Source: an uncultured Spirochaetaceae bacterium (lineage in GTDB: Bacteria > Spirochaetota > Spirochaetia > Sphaerochaetales > Sphaerochaetaceae). From it: a DNA stretch of 51,527 bases. Shown here one piece after another: positions 15,963 through 23,812 of the stretch. The stretch lies in assembly GCA_944392935.1 (NCBI GenBank), contig CALXYI010000039.1, positions 1-51,527 of the forward strand. Reading direction: 5' to 3'. Position numbers and translations under genes: made by a program. Every line of letters begins with the position of its first letter. Positions within the stretch are counted from its first letter, which is position 1. The notes under the pieces are model-generated. The model searched no databases, was not told the DNA's origin, and was given only the letters and a program-made list of their open reading frames with translations.

Positions 15963-17216
15963 TCACACCGGGAAGGATTTCCTGTCAATGGCATATCCTG
16001 CCGCACCTCCCAGCACTCCGGGGATGAGCCAGCCGAATCCTGCGTAGGATAGCGGCAGGGAAACCCCGATGAAAGAGAGCGCAGAGGCCGCAAGAGCCAG
16101 CCCGACACCCAGGCGATATGCATGCCTGAGCCGGTGGCTATCCGGGATGAATGCTGTCGCGATGAGCATTATCGCTCCGGGATAAATCAGCGAAAGCACA
16201 GGAGCGGAGAAGCTTATGATCATGTCGAGTCCGGCATTCGCTATGATGCCGGAGATGATGGCGAATATGGCTATCCACCGTCCTCTTGATATCCTTGGGC
16301 AGAGATGCGAGAAGTATTCCCCGCATGACGAGAGGAGGCTTGTGGATGTGTTGAAGCAGGCGATGATGAATATGGCGGCTATCAGGAAACGGCCGTACTG
16401 GGAGGAGATGTTGGCAGCTGCGGCCGAGAGGATATCCGCACCGTTTGAAGGATCGTTTATGATTGCATGGCTCTTTATTCCGATGAAGGCAAGTGCAGAG
16501 TACACGATGAGGAGCAGAAGGCCCCCGAGAACGGAGGCTATCAAGCCTTCCTTCGGTGCCTCCTCAGCCTTGATCCCGAGGGCATTGAGGTTTATGGCAA
16601 GCACGAGCCCGAACACGAGACCTGCAATCGCATCCATTGTCTGATACCCCTCTGCGAATCCCACTGCGAAAGGCTTCCCGGAGTACCGTCCTGCATATGC
16701 GCTGCTGAGAGGCGCCTCCTCGGTGGCAATCCCAGCGACGAGTATCGCGATGAGCAGTATGAGGATAGGGGAGAGGATACGGCCAAGCCGCTTCGAGAGC
16801 TTCTCCGGATGCAGTGCCGTGATGCCTCCTGCAGCGAAGAATGCAGCTGAGTATAGGACGCTTGCGATCTGGCTGGATGTACCCGTCGCGGCCTTGATCA
16901 TCTCGAAGCTCGTGCTTGCGGTCCTTGGAATCGCCAGGCATGGTCCGATGGTCAGGTAGATCGCTATCGTGAAGATGCAGCTGAAAGCGGGATGCACCCG
17001 GGAGGCGAGCGCTGAGAGCGAGCCTGCGCGCCCGATGGCAAGAAGCGATAGCACAGGAAGCCCTATGGCCGTGATCGTGAATCCTATGAACGCCGGAAGG
17101 AATTCCCTGCCTGATTCATAGGCAAGGAAGACAGGGAATATGAGATTGCCTGCTCCGAAGAACATGGCGAATACAGTGAATGACAGTATCGCCCTATGCT
17201 TAGCTATCGTTGCCAT
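15963..17216 (-). CDS. brnQ: Branched-chain amino acid:cation symporter BrnQ (LIVCS family)
   Basis: The 417-residue membrane protein imports leucine, isoleucine and valine with Na+ or H+. It has about 12 helices and the family opening FAMFFGAGNLIFPVFLA near residues 16-32. The start at 17216 is the only good one. It has no clear ribosome site, but an extended -10 (minus-strand TGcTATCAT, plus positions 17223-17231) lies so close that transcription would begin at or next to the ATG, suggesting a leaderless message. No neighbouring amino-acid gene is present. Confidence 0.92.
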   Translation of the reverse strand: MATIAKHRAILSFTVFAMFFGAGNLIFPVFLAYESGREFLPAFIGFTITAIGLPVLSLLAIGRAGSLSALASRVHPAFSCIFTIAIYLTIGPCLAIPRTASTSFEMIKAATGTSSQIASVLYSAAFFAAGGITALHPEKLSKRLGRILSPILILLIAILVAGIATEEAPLSSAYAGRYSGKPFAVGFAEGYQTMDAIAGLVFGLVLAINLNALGIKAEEAPKEGLIASVLGGLLLLIVYSALAFIGIKSHAIINDPSNGADILSAAAANISSQYGRFLIAAIFIIACFNTSTSLLSSCGEYFSHLCPRISRGRWIAIFAIISGIIANAGLDMIISFSAPVLSLIYPGAIMLIATAFIPDSHRLRHAYRLGVGLALAASALSFIGVSLPLSYAGFGWLIPGVLGGAAGYAIDRKSFPV

Positions 17217-17222
17217 GCATCT

Positions 17223-17250
17223 ATGATAGCACTGTTTCAGGTGCTACTAT
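17223..17250. promoter_or_regulatory. Back-to-back extended -10 promoters between brnQ and a small ORF
   Basis: Minus strand: TGcTATCAT (plus 17223-17231) for brnQ. Plus strand: TGcTACTAT (17242-17250) for the small frame starting at 17258. Both lie about 7 bp upstream of a start codon, so both messages may lack a leader. No -35 boxes are convincing. Confidence 0.4.
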
Positions 17251-17257
17251 ATGCAAT

Positions 17258-17398
17258 ATGGCAGATGATGAGGAAAGGAAGAGCGCAGAGGACAGAGGGA
17301 AGCAGGATGATGGGATCATCTATGGATCCTGGTCTCCTGATGATGGCATCGTGCTTGAATGGATGGGCAGGGCAGAAGGGATAAGCGATGAGCAGTAG
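17258..17398 (+). CDS. Possible small acidic protein, 46 residues
   Basis: A 46-codon frame starts MADDEERKSAEDRGKQDD and ends MGRAEGISDEQ. It is rich in D, E and G, hydrophilic, and has no recognised domain. A TGcTACTAT element sits directly upstream, and the frame stops 4 bp before the convergent MFS gene, filling the gap between brnQ and that gene. No Shine-Dalgarno is evident. It could equally be non-coding. Confidence 0.35.
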   Translation: MADDEERKSAEDRGKQDDGIIYGSWSPDDGIVLEWMGRAEGISDEQ

Positions 17399-17402
17399 CT
17401 CA

Positions 17403-18563
17403 TCAGGTTCTCCCTCTCTTGCCACGGCTGATCAGGAGCAATGGCAGCAGCATGGATGCCGCCATCGCAATGAAGCATATCTTGAGCTGGCCTGCATCGC
17501 CGGAGAAGAATGATATGATCCAAGGGCCGAATGTCCGACCCAGGCAGATGCTCAGCTGCTGGATAGTCACAATGGCGGCGGGATTGTTCCCGGCCATCAC
17601 AAGCGTATTCGTTGTTGTCTCCGTGAGGCTGTATCCTATCCCGAATGTGATTGCGGAGATCGCGGAGAATGCATAGAAGGAGATTCCCGACAGGCCTGCG
17701 AGAAGCGCGGAGATCGCCAATGATGCATATCCGGCAAGAAGCTTCATCCTGCTGCATGATCTCAGGCGGCTGTATGCTTTCTGTGAGGCAACCATGGAAA
17801 TGGAGAACAATGCGAAGAAGAATGAATATGGCTTGCCTTCAGCTTCGGCAATAAGCGGGAAATAGGTGATCAGGAGCATATCAGCGATTCCGAGGAAGAA
17901 GAAGGCGGTTATCGGGACGATCACAGGCCGGAGATCATCGATCCTGATCCTTCTTCCTGCATCCGGCCTTCCCTCGATCCTTCCAGCATCGCCGGATGAT
18001 GAGGACAGCATCGACAGCCCGAGCATGTATAGGACAAGGCAGAGGATGGATGAGGCCAGCGCTGTATTGAACACGGCTTCATAGGAGAACTCCTTCAGAA
18101 GGAATTCTGTGATTGCAGGGGAGAGCATCATGGAAACCGGCATCGCCATTCCGATCAGGCTTGTGTTGCGGATCATGTCATCTTCGTTGAGCGCGGTCCT
18201 TGCAATGGCTATGAGATTCACGATAGGGAATACCGAGAAAGGTGCTCCGAAGAGGGCTCTCAGCAGAGTCAGTGAAACAGGAGCCGCTGTTTCTGGCAGC
18301 GCGAATGCAAGCGTGATCGCAGCAAGCGCTGCCAGATCGAGCAGTATAAGCAGCCTGAGCCTGATGGAGCGTATCAGGGCAGGCGTGACAGCTTTCATGA
18401 TGATCGTCACCGCACCCATCGCCGCTGTGCATTGTCCGACAATGCTCAGAGGCATCCCCATGTCATTGATCAGAAGGGGGATTGCGACCGAGAGGATATG
18501 ATTCACGGCGAAGAAGCAGATCGTGCCTGCGACCATCAGGATCATGGCGATGCTTCTGCTCAT
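17403..18563 (-). CDS. Major facilitator superfamily transporter
   Basis: The 386-residue protein has about 12 hydrophobic helices in two halves, the usual MFS shape, starting MSRSIAMILMVAGTICFF. Substrate cannot be read from the sequence. The start at 18563 is preceded by GGGGGAAGG; an ATG at 18587 lies inside the preceding gene and has no ribosome site. It follows the BtpA/SgcQ-family gene by 10 bp, so the two form a minus-strand transcript divergent from an ABC sugar importer. It may move the same compound, a breakdown product, or export a toxic intermediate. Confidence 0.85.
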   Translation of the reverse strand: MSRSIAMILMVAGTICFFAVNHILSVAIPLLINDMGMPLSIVGQCTAAMGAVTIIMKAVTPALIRSIRLRLLILLDLAALAAITLAFALPETAAPVSLTLLRALFGAPFSVFPIVNLIAIARTALNEDDMIRNTSLIGMAMPVSMMLSPAITEFLLKEFSYEAVFNTALASSILCLVLYMLGLSMLSSSSGDAGRIEGRPDAGRRIRIDDLRPVIVPITAFFFLGIADMLLITYFPLIAEAEGKPYSFFFALFSISMVASQKAYSRLRSCSRMKLLAGYASLAISALLAGLSGISFYAFSAISAITFGIGYSLTETTTNTLVMAGNNPAAIVTIQQLSICLGRTFGPWIISFFSGDAGQLKICFIAMAASMLLPLLLISRGKRGRT

Positions 18564-18573
18564 CCTTCCCCCA

Positions 18574-19329
18574 TCATGGCCTGGCATTGCTTATGAACCT
18601 GCTCATCTTGGCCGCATCGAATTCCGATCCTGTCTTGAGGCATGAGCTCACGATCACTCCGTCGCAGATATCAAGCATTTCCCTTGCCTTGTCTATGGTG
18701 GCGTTCCCGCCGCAGAGGACGAATGCATCAGGGAAATATGACTTCACCTCCTTCAGCATCTGCACGGTGGAATCATAGTCCGGGCCGCATATTATCAATC
18801 CTTCGACTCCAAGCTTCAATGCCATGGAACAGGCCTTCTTCAGGCTCAGAGGCCCGAGAGGAACACCTGTCAGATTGAAAATATCCGAGAAAATGGCTGT
18901 CTCAACCTTGTGCTCTATCCTGTATCTGATCGCTTCGGGGCCCTGCCCGTTGATTATCCCGCTGTTCCTGACGGATGCACCGACGAAATTCTTGATCCTC
19001 ACCATCTCCGCTGAGGCCGCTTTCGCTGTTGAGAGTATCGCTTCCGCATTGTCGCATTCCATCTGGGAGCCTATAGCAATGCCCGGTACGGAATCCCTGA
19101 CATGCCTTGTGATGGCTGCAAGATTCGATATCGTATCAAGGGACAGCTCCCCAGGAGTCGTGTCCTGGATGAATACACCATCGAATCCGGCTTCGGCGAA
19201 CAGAGAGGCAGCCTTCCTGGCTTTTCCTGCAATCATCTCTATTTCCTTTCCTGATTTACCGAGAAAGGATGGAAGCTGGATGGAACCAAGGATAAGCTTC
19301 TTTTCAGAATTAACTTGTAATGACAACAT
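18574..19329 (-). CDS. BtpA/SgcQ family TIM-barrel protein
   Basis: The 251-residue protein matches the BtpA/SgcQ pattern: LILGSIQLPSFLGKS at the N-terminus, then AEAGFDGVFIQDTTPGELS, AEMVRIKNFVGASVRNSG, GPEAIRYR, FSDIFNLTGVPLG and LCGGNATIDKAREMLDICDG followed by VIVSSCLKTGSEFD. The family has a triose-phosphate-isomerase-like barrel and members occur in sugar-use operons such as sgc of Escherichia coli; the reaction is unknown. Here it heads a two-gene transcript with an MFS transporter and faces an ABC importer, SIS enzyme and PfkB kinase across a shared regulatory region. An aldolase, epimerase or hydrolase role on the phosphorylated product is a guess. Confidence 0.85.
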   Translation of the reverse strand: MLSLQVNSEKKLILGSIQLPSFLGKSGKEIEMIAGKARKAASLFAEAGFDGVFIQDTTPGELSLDTISNLAAITRHVRDSVPGIAIGSQMECDNAEAILSTAKAASAEMVRIKNFVGASVRNSGIINGQGPEAIRYRIEHKVETAIFSDIFNLTGVPLGPLSLKKACSMALKLGVEGLIICGPDYDSTVQMLKEVKSYFPDAFVLCGGNATIDKAREMLDICDGVIVSSCLKTGSEFDAAKMSRFISNARP

Positions 19330-19332
19330 ATC
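19310..19332. promoter_or_regulatory. Left 23-bp operator-like site, over the btpA start codon
   Basis: This 23-bp sequence is the reverse complement, at 20 of 23 positions, of the site at 19430-19452. The conserved outer parts are TTAACTTGT (19310-19318) and CAACATATC (19324-19332). Its core is TTGTAATGACAA, a TTGT/ACAA dyad. It covers the btpA start codon (19327-19329) just downstream of the minus-strand promoter. The likely binder is the GntR/UTRA protein at 24645-25373, which is inference. Confidence 0.65.
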
Positions 19333-19348
19333 AACCTCGCATGGTGAA

Positions 19349-19376
19349 ATTCTACTTGTTTTCTGTGATATGTCAA
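19349..19376 (-). promoter_or_regulatory. Promoter of the btpA-MFS transcript
   Basis: On the minus strand TTGACA (plus 19371-19376) and TAGAAT (plus 19349-19354) are separated by 16 bp, a strong sigma-70-type promoter. Transcription would start near 19342, giving a leader of about 13 nt with GAGG at 19334-19337 as ribosome site. Confidence 0.7.
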
Positions 19377-19408
19377 CAAAATAAGCTGTCAGAAGGAGAT
19401 GAAAAAAG

Positions 19409-19437
19409 TTGACGGCGTGAAATTTGAATGATATGTT
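19409..19437 (+). promoter_or_regulatory. Promoter of the sugar ABC operon
   Basis: TTGACG (19409-19414) and TATGTT (19432-19437) are separated by exactly 17 bp. The -10 box lies within the right operator-like site (19430-19452), so a bound protein should block RNA polymerase. Confidence 0.65.
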
Positions 19438-19452
19438 GATACTACAAGTTAA
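19430..19452. promoter_or_regulatory. Right 23-bp operator-like site, over the -10 box of the ABC operon
   Basis: Inverted near-copy (20/23) of the site at 19310-19332, with 97 bp between the two. Conserved parts are GATATGTTG (19430-19438) and ACAAGTTAA (19444-19452). It covers the -10 box and the predicted start of transcription and ends 3 bp before the AAAGGAGG ribosome site of the binding-protein gene. Confidence 0.65.
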
Positions 19453-19470
19453 CCAAAAGGAGGTTTTCTT

Positions 19471-20715
19471 ATGAAGAAATTGGTTACCAGCCTCATGGTT
19501 TTCTGCATGATCGCTTCCATGTGCTTTGCAAGCGGATCCCAGGAAGCGGAAGGCAATCCGATCATATGGGCGAAATCAGGACCTGAGGGAACTGCGCTTC
19601 TTGCAGCAGCAGAGGCATATAAGGAGGAGACCGGAAAGACAGTCGATGTCGTGATACAGGGCAGAAGCGGATACCGCCCGGCATACAACACAGCCCTTCT
19701 TGCCGGAAGCACTGAGCTGGATGCCGTCCTCGACACGGCATTCGTCGTACCTGGACTTGCGGCCGGTGGCCATATCCTCTCCATTGATGAATATGTGAAG
19801 AATGCGGAAGGCTATAATATCGAGGACTTCGATGATGTCATACAGAGCGAGATGTCCTATAACGGCGAGTGGTACATGTTCCCAACCGACATGTCCGCGG
19901 AATCCCTGGTCTACAGGACTGATCTCTTTGAGAAGGCACCAGAGACCTGGGACGAGCTCATCGAGATGGCAAAGCAGTTCACAAGATCGATGAATCCTGA
20001 TTCCCCGACGGAATACGGTTTCGGCTTCTCTGGTGCGAACAGCGTTCTTGAAGGTACTTTCCAGGGAATCATGAAGGCATACGGAGCAGAGCTGGTCGAT
20101 GAGAATACGCTTGAGATCAAGGTTGATTCGCCAGAGGCAAAGGAGGCTTTCCAGATCTATGCGGATATGAGGAACGATCTCCAGATCGTACCTCCTGACG
20201 TGACAGCATGGGATTATGCCGAGCCTCTCATCGCTCTGCAGGAAGGCGTGGTCGCATCCGCCCAGTTCTTCACGGCCGGCATGCCGGATCTGTACTCGGA
20301 GGAGCTCACTCCAGAGCTGGCAGGGAAGTTCAGGTTCGTCGCACAGCCTGCAGGCCCTTATGGATCGTTCACGAGATTCAATCCCCTTGGAGTCATGGTG
20401 AATGCCAACGGCGAGCATCGTGAGGCGACAATCGAGTTCCTCCTCTGGCTGACAAGCGAGGAAGGCGGCAGGATATATACCGATGCCGGTGGAGCATCCC
20501 CGAGGAAATCTATCATGTCCGATCCCAAGTACATCGCCGAAAGGCCATGGTATGAGGAGCTGCTCAAGGCGCAGGGCGTTGGAAGCATCCGCGTCGCAGA
20601 GCAGGCAATCATCAAGGAAAGCTTCAACAAGTGGGCCAGCCTTGCGCTCAATGGCGATATGAGTGTCGATGAGGCTTTCGATTCAGCGGCTGAGGAGATG
20701 AGGAACAGCATCTGA
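19471..20715 (+). CDS. Carbohydrate ABC transporter, extracellular solute-binding protein (family 1)
   Basis: The 414-residue periplasmic binding protein has a signal segment (MKKLVTSLMVFCMIASMCFA) followed by SGSQEAEG, the usual start of spirochaete sugar-binding proteins. The Cys at 18 lacks a classical lipobox, so either Sec cleavage before SGSQE or lipidation is possible. The mature part has the family 1 fold with TAYKEETGK-like EAYKEETGKTVDVVIQG and YGFGFSGANSVLEGTF. It begins the plus-strand operon after AAAGGAGG. A strong hairpin follows its stop, the usual means of making more binding protein than permease. The ligand is unknown. Confidence 0.93.
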   Translation: MKKLVTSLMVFCMIASMCFASGSQEAEGNPIIWAKSGPEGTALLAAAEAYKEETGKTVDVVIQGRSGYRPAYNTALLAGSTELDAVLDTAFVVPGLAAGGHILSIDEYVKNAEGYNIEDFDDVIQSEMSYNGEWYMFPTDMSAESLVYRTDLFEKAPETWDELIEMAKQFTRSMNPDSPTEYGFGFSGANSVLEGTFQGIMKAYGAELVDENTLEIKVDSPEAKEAFQIYADMRNDLQIVPPDVTAWDYAEPLIALQEGVVASAQFFTAGMPDLYSEELTPELAGKFRFVAQPAGPYGSFTRFNPLGVMVNANGEHREATIEFLLWLTSEEGGRIYTDAGGASPRKSIMSDPKYIAERPWYEELLKAQGVGSIRVAEQAIIKESFNKWASLALNGDMSVDEAFDSAAEEMRNSI

Positions 20716-20724
20716 CAGCCAGAC

Positions 20725-20749
20725 AGCATGCAGCGTCGCGCTGCATGCT
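20725..20749 (+). promoter_or_regulatory. Intercistronic 11-bp hairpin after the binding-protein gene
   Basis: AGCATGCAGCG (20725-20735) and CGCTGCATGCT (20739-20749) form a perfect 11-bp stem with a TCG loop. No T-run follows, so it is more likely an mRNA-stabilising or processing element than a terminator. It lies 9 bp after the stop codon and 27 bp before the next start. Confidence 0.7.
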
Positions 20750-20776
20750 CTACTTCCTAGATTTTCCGAGGTGATT

Positions 20777-21901
20777 ATGAAATATGATGGAATGCCTCGC
20801 CCGAAGGCGAAGGCAAAGGAGCCTTCGCTCGATACAGGGCGCGATGAGAACAGGATAAAGCGAGCCAGGAAGACATACGCCGAGCTGATGCAGCAGCCTG
20901 AGGCATTCAGGCGTACGCTGGAATATACCGATTCGGTGAAGGGTGCATTCGTTTCCGGTCTCTCTGGAAGGGAGATAAAGCGCGTGGTCCTCATCGGCTG
21001 CGGTGATTCATGGTTTGTCGGGACATGCCTTGAGGTCCTTGTGGAGAGGCTTCTTGGCTGCCCTTGCCAGAGCTATGATGCTTTCGAGTTCTCCGCTTTC
21101 CATTGCGATACGGTTTCTGCGGATACCGTGATTATAGGGCAGAGTGCCAGCGGTACCACCGGATCCGTGCTTGACTCCCTTGGGAAGGCAAGGAAGCAGG
21201 GGGCATATACAGTCGGCATAAGCAATACAGAGGGTGCTGAGCTGCTTTCGAGCACGGATTTCGGACTGCTTGTCCAGGCCAGAAGGGAAGGGTGGCCTAC
21301 GCAGGCAACCACTTCTGCCATAGGTGCCATTGCCTGGCTATTCGCATCGCTCTGCGTTGAGAAGGGGCAGAACCGCAGCTACGCTGAGGAGGTGCTCTCT
21401 TCCCTCCGTGGGATACCGGCTATGATGGAAGCCGTGATTTCCGATAATGAGGGAAGGATCGCCTCCTATGCGCCGGTCCTCAATGATGTGCTCTTCTTCC
21501 AGTCCGCGGGCTGCGGTCCTCTGTATGGAGCAAGCCAGGTAGCATGCGCGAAGCTGAAGGAGCTCTGTCCCGTACACGCCTGCTCATACCCTCTTGAGGA
21601 ATTCCATCATTACAGGAGCCTGAAGCCAGGGGATCCCCTTGTCCTGTTCCTTCTTGGCGGTCATGCCAGGCAGAAGGAAATCGATACGGCTCTGGTAGGG
21701 GCGTACGACGGCGGGATCATAATCGCAGTAGGCAGCGATATACCGGAGGAGATGCGGAAGGTCTCAGATCTTGCCTGCCTTGTTCCTGAAACGCTGCCGG
21801 AGCTCCAGCCGCTCGTTTCCATGGTAGCGGCGCATCTTCTCGCATACTATGTGGCGGAAAGCAAGTATGAGGCGGGGATAGGATACCCTTCGGAGGCATG
21901 A
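20777..21901 (+). CDS. SIS-domain sugar-phosphate isomerase/deglycase, FrlB/AgaS-like
   Basis: The 374-residue protein carries two SIS domains: the first with VVLIGCGDSWFVGTCLEVL and IGQSASGTTGSVLDSL, the second with FFQSAGCGPLYGASQVACAKLKE, YPLEEFHHYRSL and LGGHARQKE. This is the fold of GlmS, FrlB and AgaS, which open or rearrange amino-sugar phosphates or split fructosamine 6-phosphates. The EEFHH segment lies where family members hold the catalytic Glu/His. The start at 20777 is chosen because GAGGTG precedes it. Its place between the binding protein and a PfkB kinase points to a deglycase acting on a phosphorylated sugar-amine. Specificity is not proven. Confidence 0.85.
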   Translation: MKYDGMPRPKAKAKEPSLDTGRDENRIKRARKTYAELMQQPEAFRRTLEYTDSVKGAFVSGLSGREIKRVVLIGCGDSWFVGTCLEVLVERLLGCPCQSYDAFEFSAFHCDTVSADTVIIGQSASGTTGSVLDSLGKARKQGAYTVGISNTEGAELLSSTDFGLLVQARREGWPTQATTSAIGAIAWLFASLCVEKGQNRSYAEEVLSSLRGIPAMMEAVISDNEGRIASYAPVLNDVLFFQSAGCGPLYGASQVACAKLKELCPVHACSYPLEEFHHYRSLKPGDPLVLFLLGGHARQKEIDTALVGAYDGGIIIAVGSDIPEEMRKVSDLACLVPETLPELQPLVSMVAAHLLAYYVAESKYEAGIGYPSEA

Positions 21902-21905
21902 ACCG

Positions 21906-22898
21906 ATGAAAGAGAGAATCGTCTTTGCCGGCAACAGCTCCATCGATAATGTCATAACATCGGATGGTGTATTCCATCAGGGTGTCTGCGGCGGAAACTG
22001 CTTCCATGCCTCCATGGCAGCCAGCATCCTGTCGGATAAGGTCGCGATACTTGCGAATATCCCCGGCAATTATCCGGAAAGCAATGCCGAAGCCCTAAGG
22101 AAGCAGGGGATAGATACAGCATGCCTTGTGCGGCGCGATAAGGCCGTTGCCTGGAATGAGCTGTTCGCCTATCAGGAGAATGGTGACAGGATCGATGGCA
22201 TTTTCGTCGATCTCGATCATGATCTTGATGGCAAGGTGCTTTCCAGGGGTGAGATCGATGCGCTCATAGGCTCGAGCCGCAACGACTATTATACATACAA
22301 TGATTTCCGTCTTGAGTACCCTCCGGTGAAGGAGATGCTGCCTTCGGGCTGGGATATCAAGGCAATCCATCTCGCTCCGGCTCCGCTTTCCTCCCATCTT
22401 GGATTCCTTTCCCTTGATATTCCCCTGAAGACGCTCGATCCGGGGAAATACCTCATAGGGATGCCTTACGCCGATGTCCTGGACCTCATACGCCGGACAA
22501 CGGTATTCATTCCGAGCCGGAAGGAAATGAAGTGGATATTCCCGGATCTTGACATCGTATCATCCGTACAGAAGCTCGCAGATGACACAGGAAGCAGCAT
22601 CGTCTGCAAGAATGGACATGATGGCTGCATCGTCCTTGATTCCCATGACGGGAAATGCTACCGGGTCGGGATCTATCCGGAGGAATGCATCATGAACCTG
22701 ACAGGGGCAGGGGATTCCTTCTGCGGGGGACTCTGCTCGGCGATGTCGATCGGATATCCGCTCCTTGATGCTGCCAGGATCGCGACAGTCATTGCCTCGA
22801 AGGCAATCGAGGTCGTTTCCGCAACAGACAGGAACAGGGTCGATTCCGGCTTTGTCCTTTCCGCATATGCGGATGTTTCCTTTGAGGAGGTACGATGA
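21906..22898 (+). CDS. PfkB-family carbohydrate kinase
   Basis: The 330-residue ribokinase-fold protein starts MKERIVFAGNSSIDNV and holds the PfkB signature NLTGAGDSFCGGL near residues 263-275, with the catalytic Asp in GAGD. An FIPSRKEMKWIF segment and GHDGCIVLD match the middle of the fold. The Gly-rich entry segment GGNCFHASMAAS is also present. It is longer than fructoselysine 6-kinase FrlD (about 260-285 residues). It likely phosphorylates the imported sugar before the SIS enzyme acts. It lies 4 bp after the SIS gene and overlaps the first permease gene by 4 bp. Confidence 0.88.
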   Translation: MKERIVFAGNSSIDNVITSDGVFHQGVCGGNCFHASMAASILSDKVAILANIPGNYPESNAEALRKQGIDTACLVRRDKAVAWNELFAYQENGDRIDGIFVDLDHDLDGKVLSRGEIDALIGSSRNDYYTYNDFRLEYPPVKEMLPSGWDIKAIHLAPAPLSSHLGFLSLDIPLKTLDPGKYLIGMPYADVLDLIRRTTVFIPSRKEMKWIFPDLDIVSSVQKLADDTGSSIVCKNGHDGCIVLDSHDGKCYRVGIYPEECIMNLTGAGDSFCGGLCSAMSIGYPLLDAARIATVIASKAIEVVSATDRNRVDSGFVLSAYADVSFEEVR

Positions 22899-23812
22899 AA
22901 ACGAAGAGAACCCATATAGGGAACAGGGGCCTTCTGGCATGGTGCGATGACCATCTTGGAATCATCTTCATACTCCCTGCGATGGCCATACTCTGCCTGC
23001 TTGTAATCTATCCGCTGTTCTTCAATATCAACATGAGCCTTCATAAGGTAAACATGCTGAATTTCAAGTCCTCAGGCTGGGATTTCGTAGGATTGAGGAA
23101 CTATGCGGACGTGCTGACTGACAAGACTGTCCTCATGTCACTGCTGCGCACGTTCCTCTTCATGGTCGTGACAGTCGCAGGGCAGGTGGTCCTCGGCATG
23201 GTGGGAGCGCTTACCCTGAACACGAAGATAAAGGCGAAGGGGCTCTTCACCGTCAGCGTCCTGCTGCCGATGATGATGACGCCTATCGCTGTCGGTCTTT
23301 TCTGGAGGATACTCTTCAACCGCCAGTGGGGGCTTATAAACTACTTCATAGGACTTCTCGGCTTCGATCCTGTCCCATGGCTGTATGAATCAGGCACGGC
23401 TTTCGCCGCAGTCTGCTTCGTCCAGATCTGGTGGGGCGTATCCTTCGTCATCCTTGTCCTCCTCGGCGGCCTGAGCTCGCTTCCTCCTGAGCAGTTCGAG
23501 GCTGCGGAGATAGATGGGGCTACGAAATGGCAGAGCTTCAGGTACATTACGCTGCCGGGAATGAAATCGGTGCTCAATACAGTCATAATGCTGAGGGCGA
23601 TCGATGCATTCCGTGAATTCGATCTAATATACACGCTTACGCAAGGCGGGCCGGGGGATTCGACACGGGTCTTCTCCCTGCAGCTCTACCTGACGTCCTT
23701 CGAGAGCCATAATTTCTCCGTGGGAGCTGCGGAAGCGATGATTCTCACACTGATTACGCTTGTTCTTGCAAGCGGGCTCATAAAGAGCCTGAGCGAGGGT
23801 GAAAATGGTTGA
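22895..23812 (+). CDS. Carbohydrate ABC transporter permease (MalF/UgpA type)
   Basis: The 305-residue inner-membrane protein has six predicted helices. Its EAA loop is EQFEAAEIDGATKWQ, followed by FRYITLPG, the contact site for the ATPase subunit. It pairs with the next gene to form the channel. The start overlaps the kinase stop (ATGA-type), and its end overlaps the next permease. No ATPase gene is in the operon, so a shared MsmX/MsiK-type ATPase elsewhere is presumed. Confidence 0.94.
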   Translation: MKTKRTHIGNRGLLAWCDDHLGIIFILPAMAILCLLVIYPLFFNINMSLHKVNMLNFKSSGWDFVGLRNYADVLTDKTVLMSLLRTFLFMVVTVAGQVVLGMVGALTLNTKIKAKGLFTVSVLLPMMMTPIAVGLFWRILFNRQWGLINYFIGLLGFDPVPWLYESGTAFAAVCFVQIWWGVSFVILVLLGGLSSLPPEQFEAAEIDGATKWQSFRYITLPGMKSVLNTVIMLRAIDAFREFDLIYTLTQGGPGDSTRVFSLQLYLTSFESHNFSVGAAEAMILTLITLVLASGLIKSLSEGENG

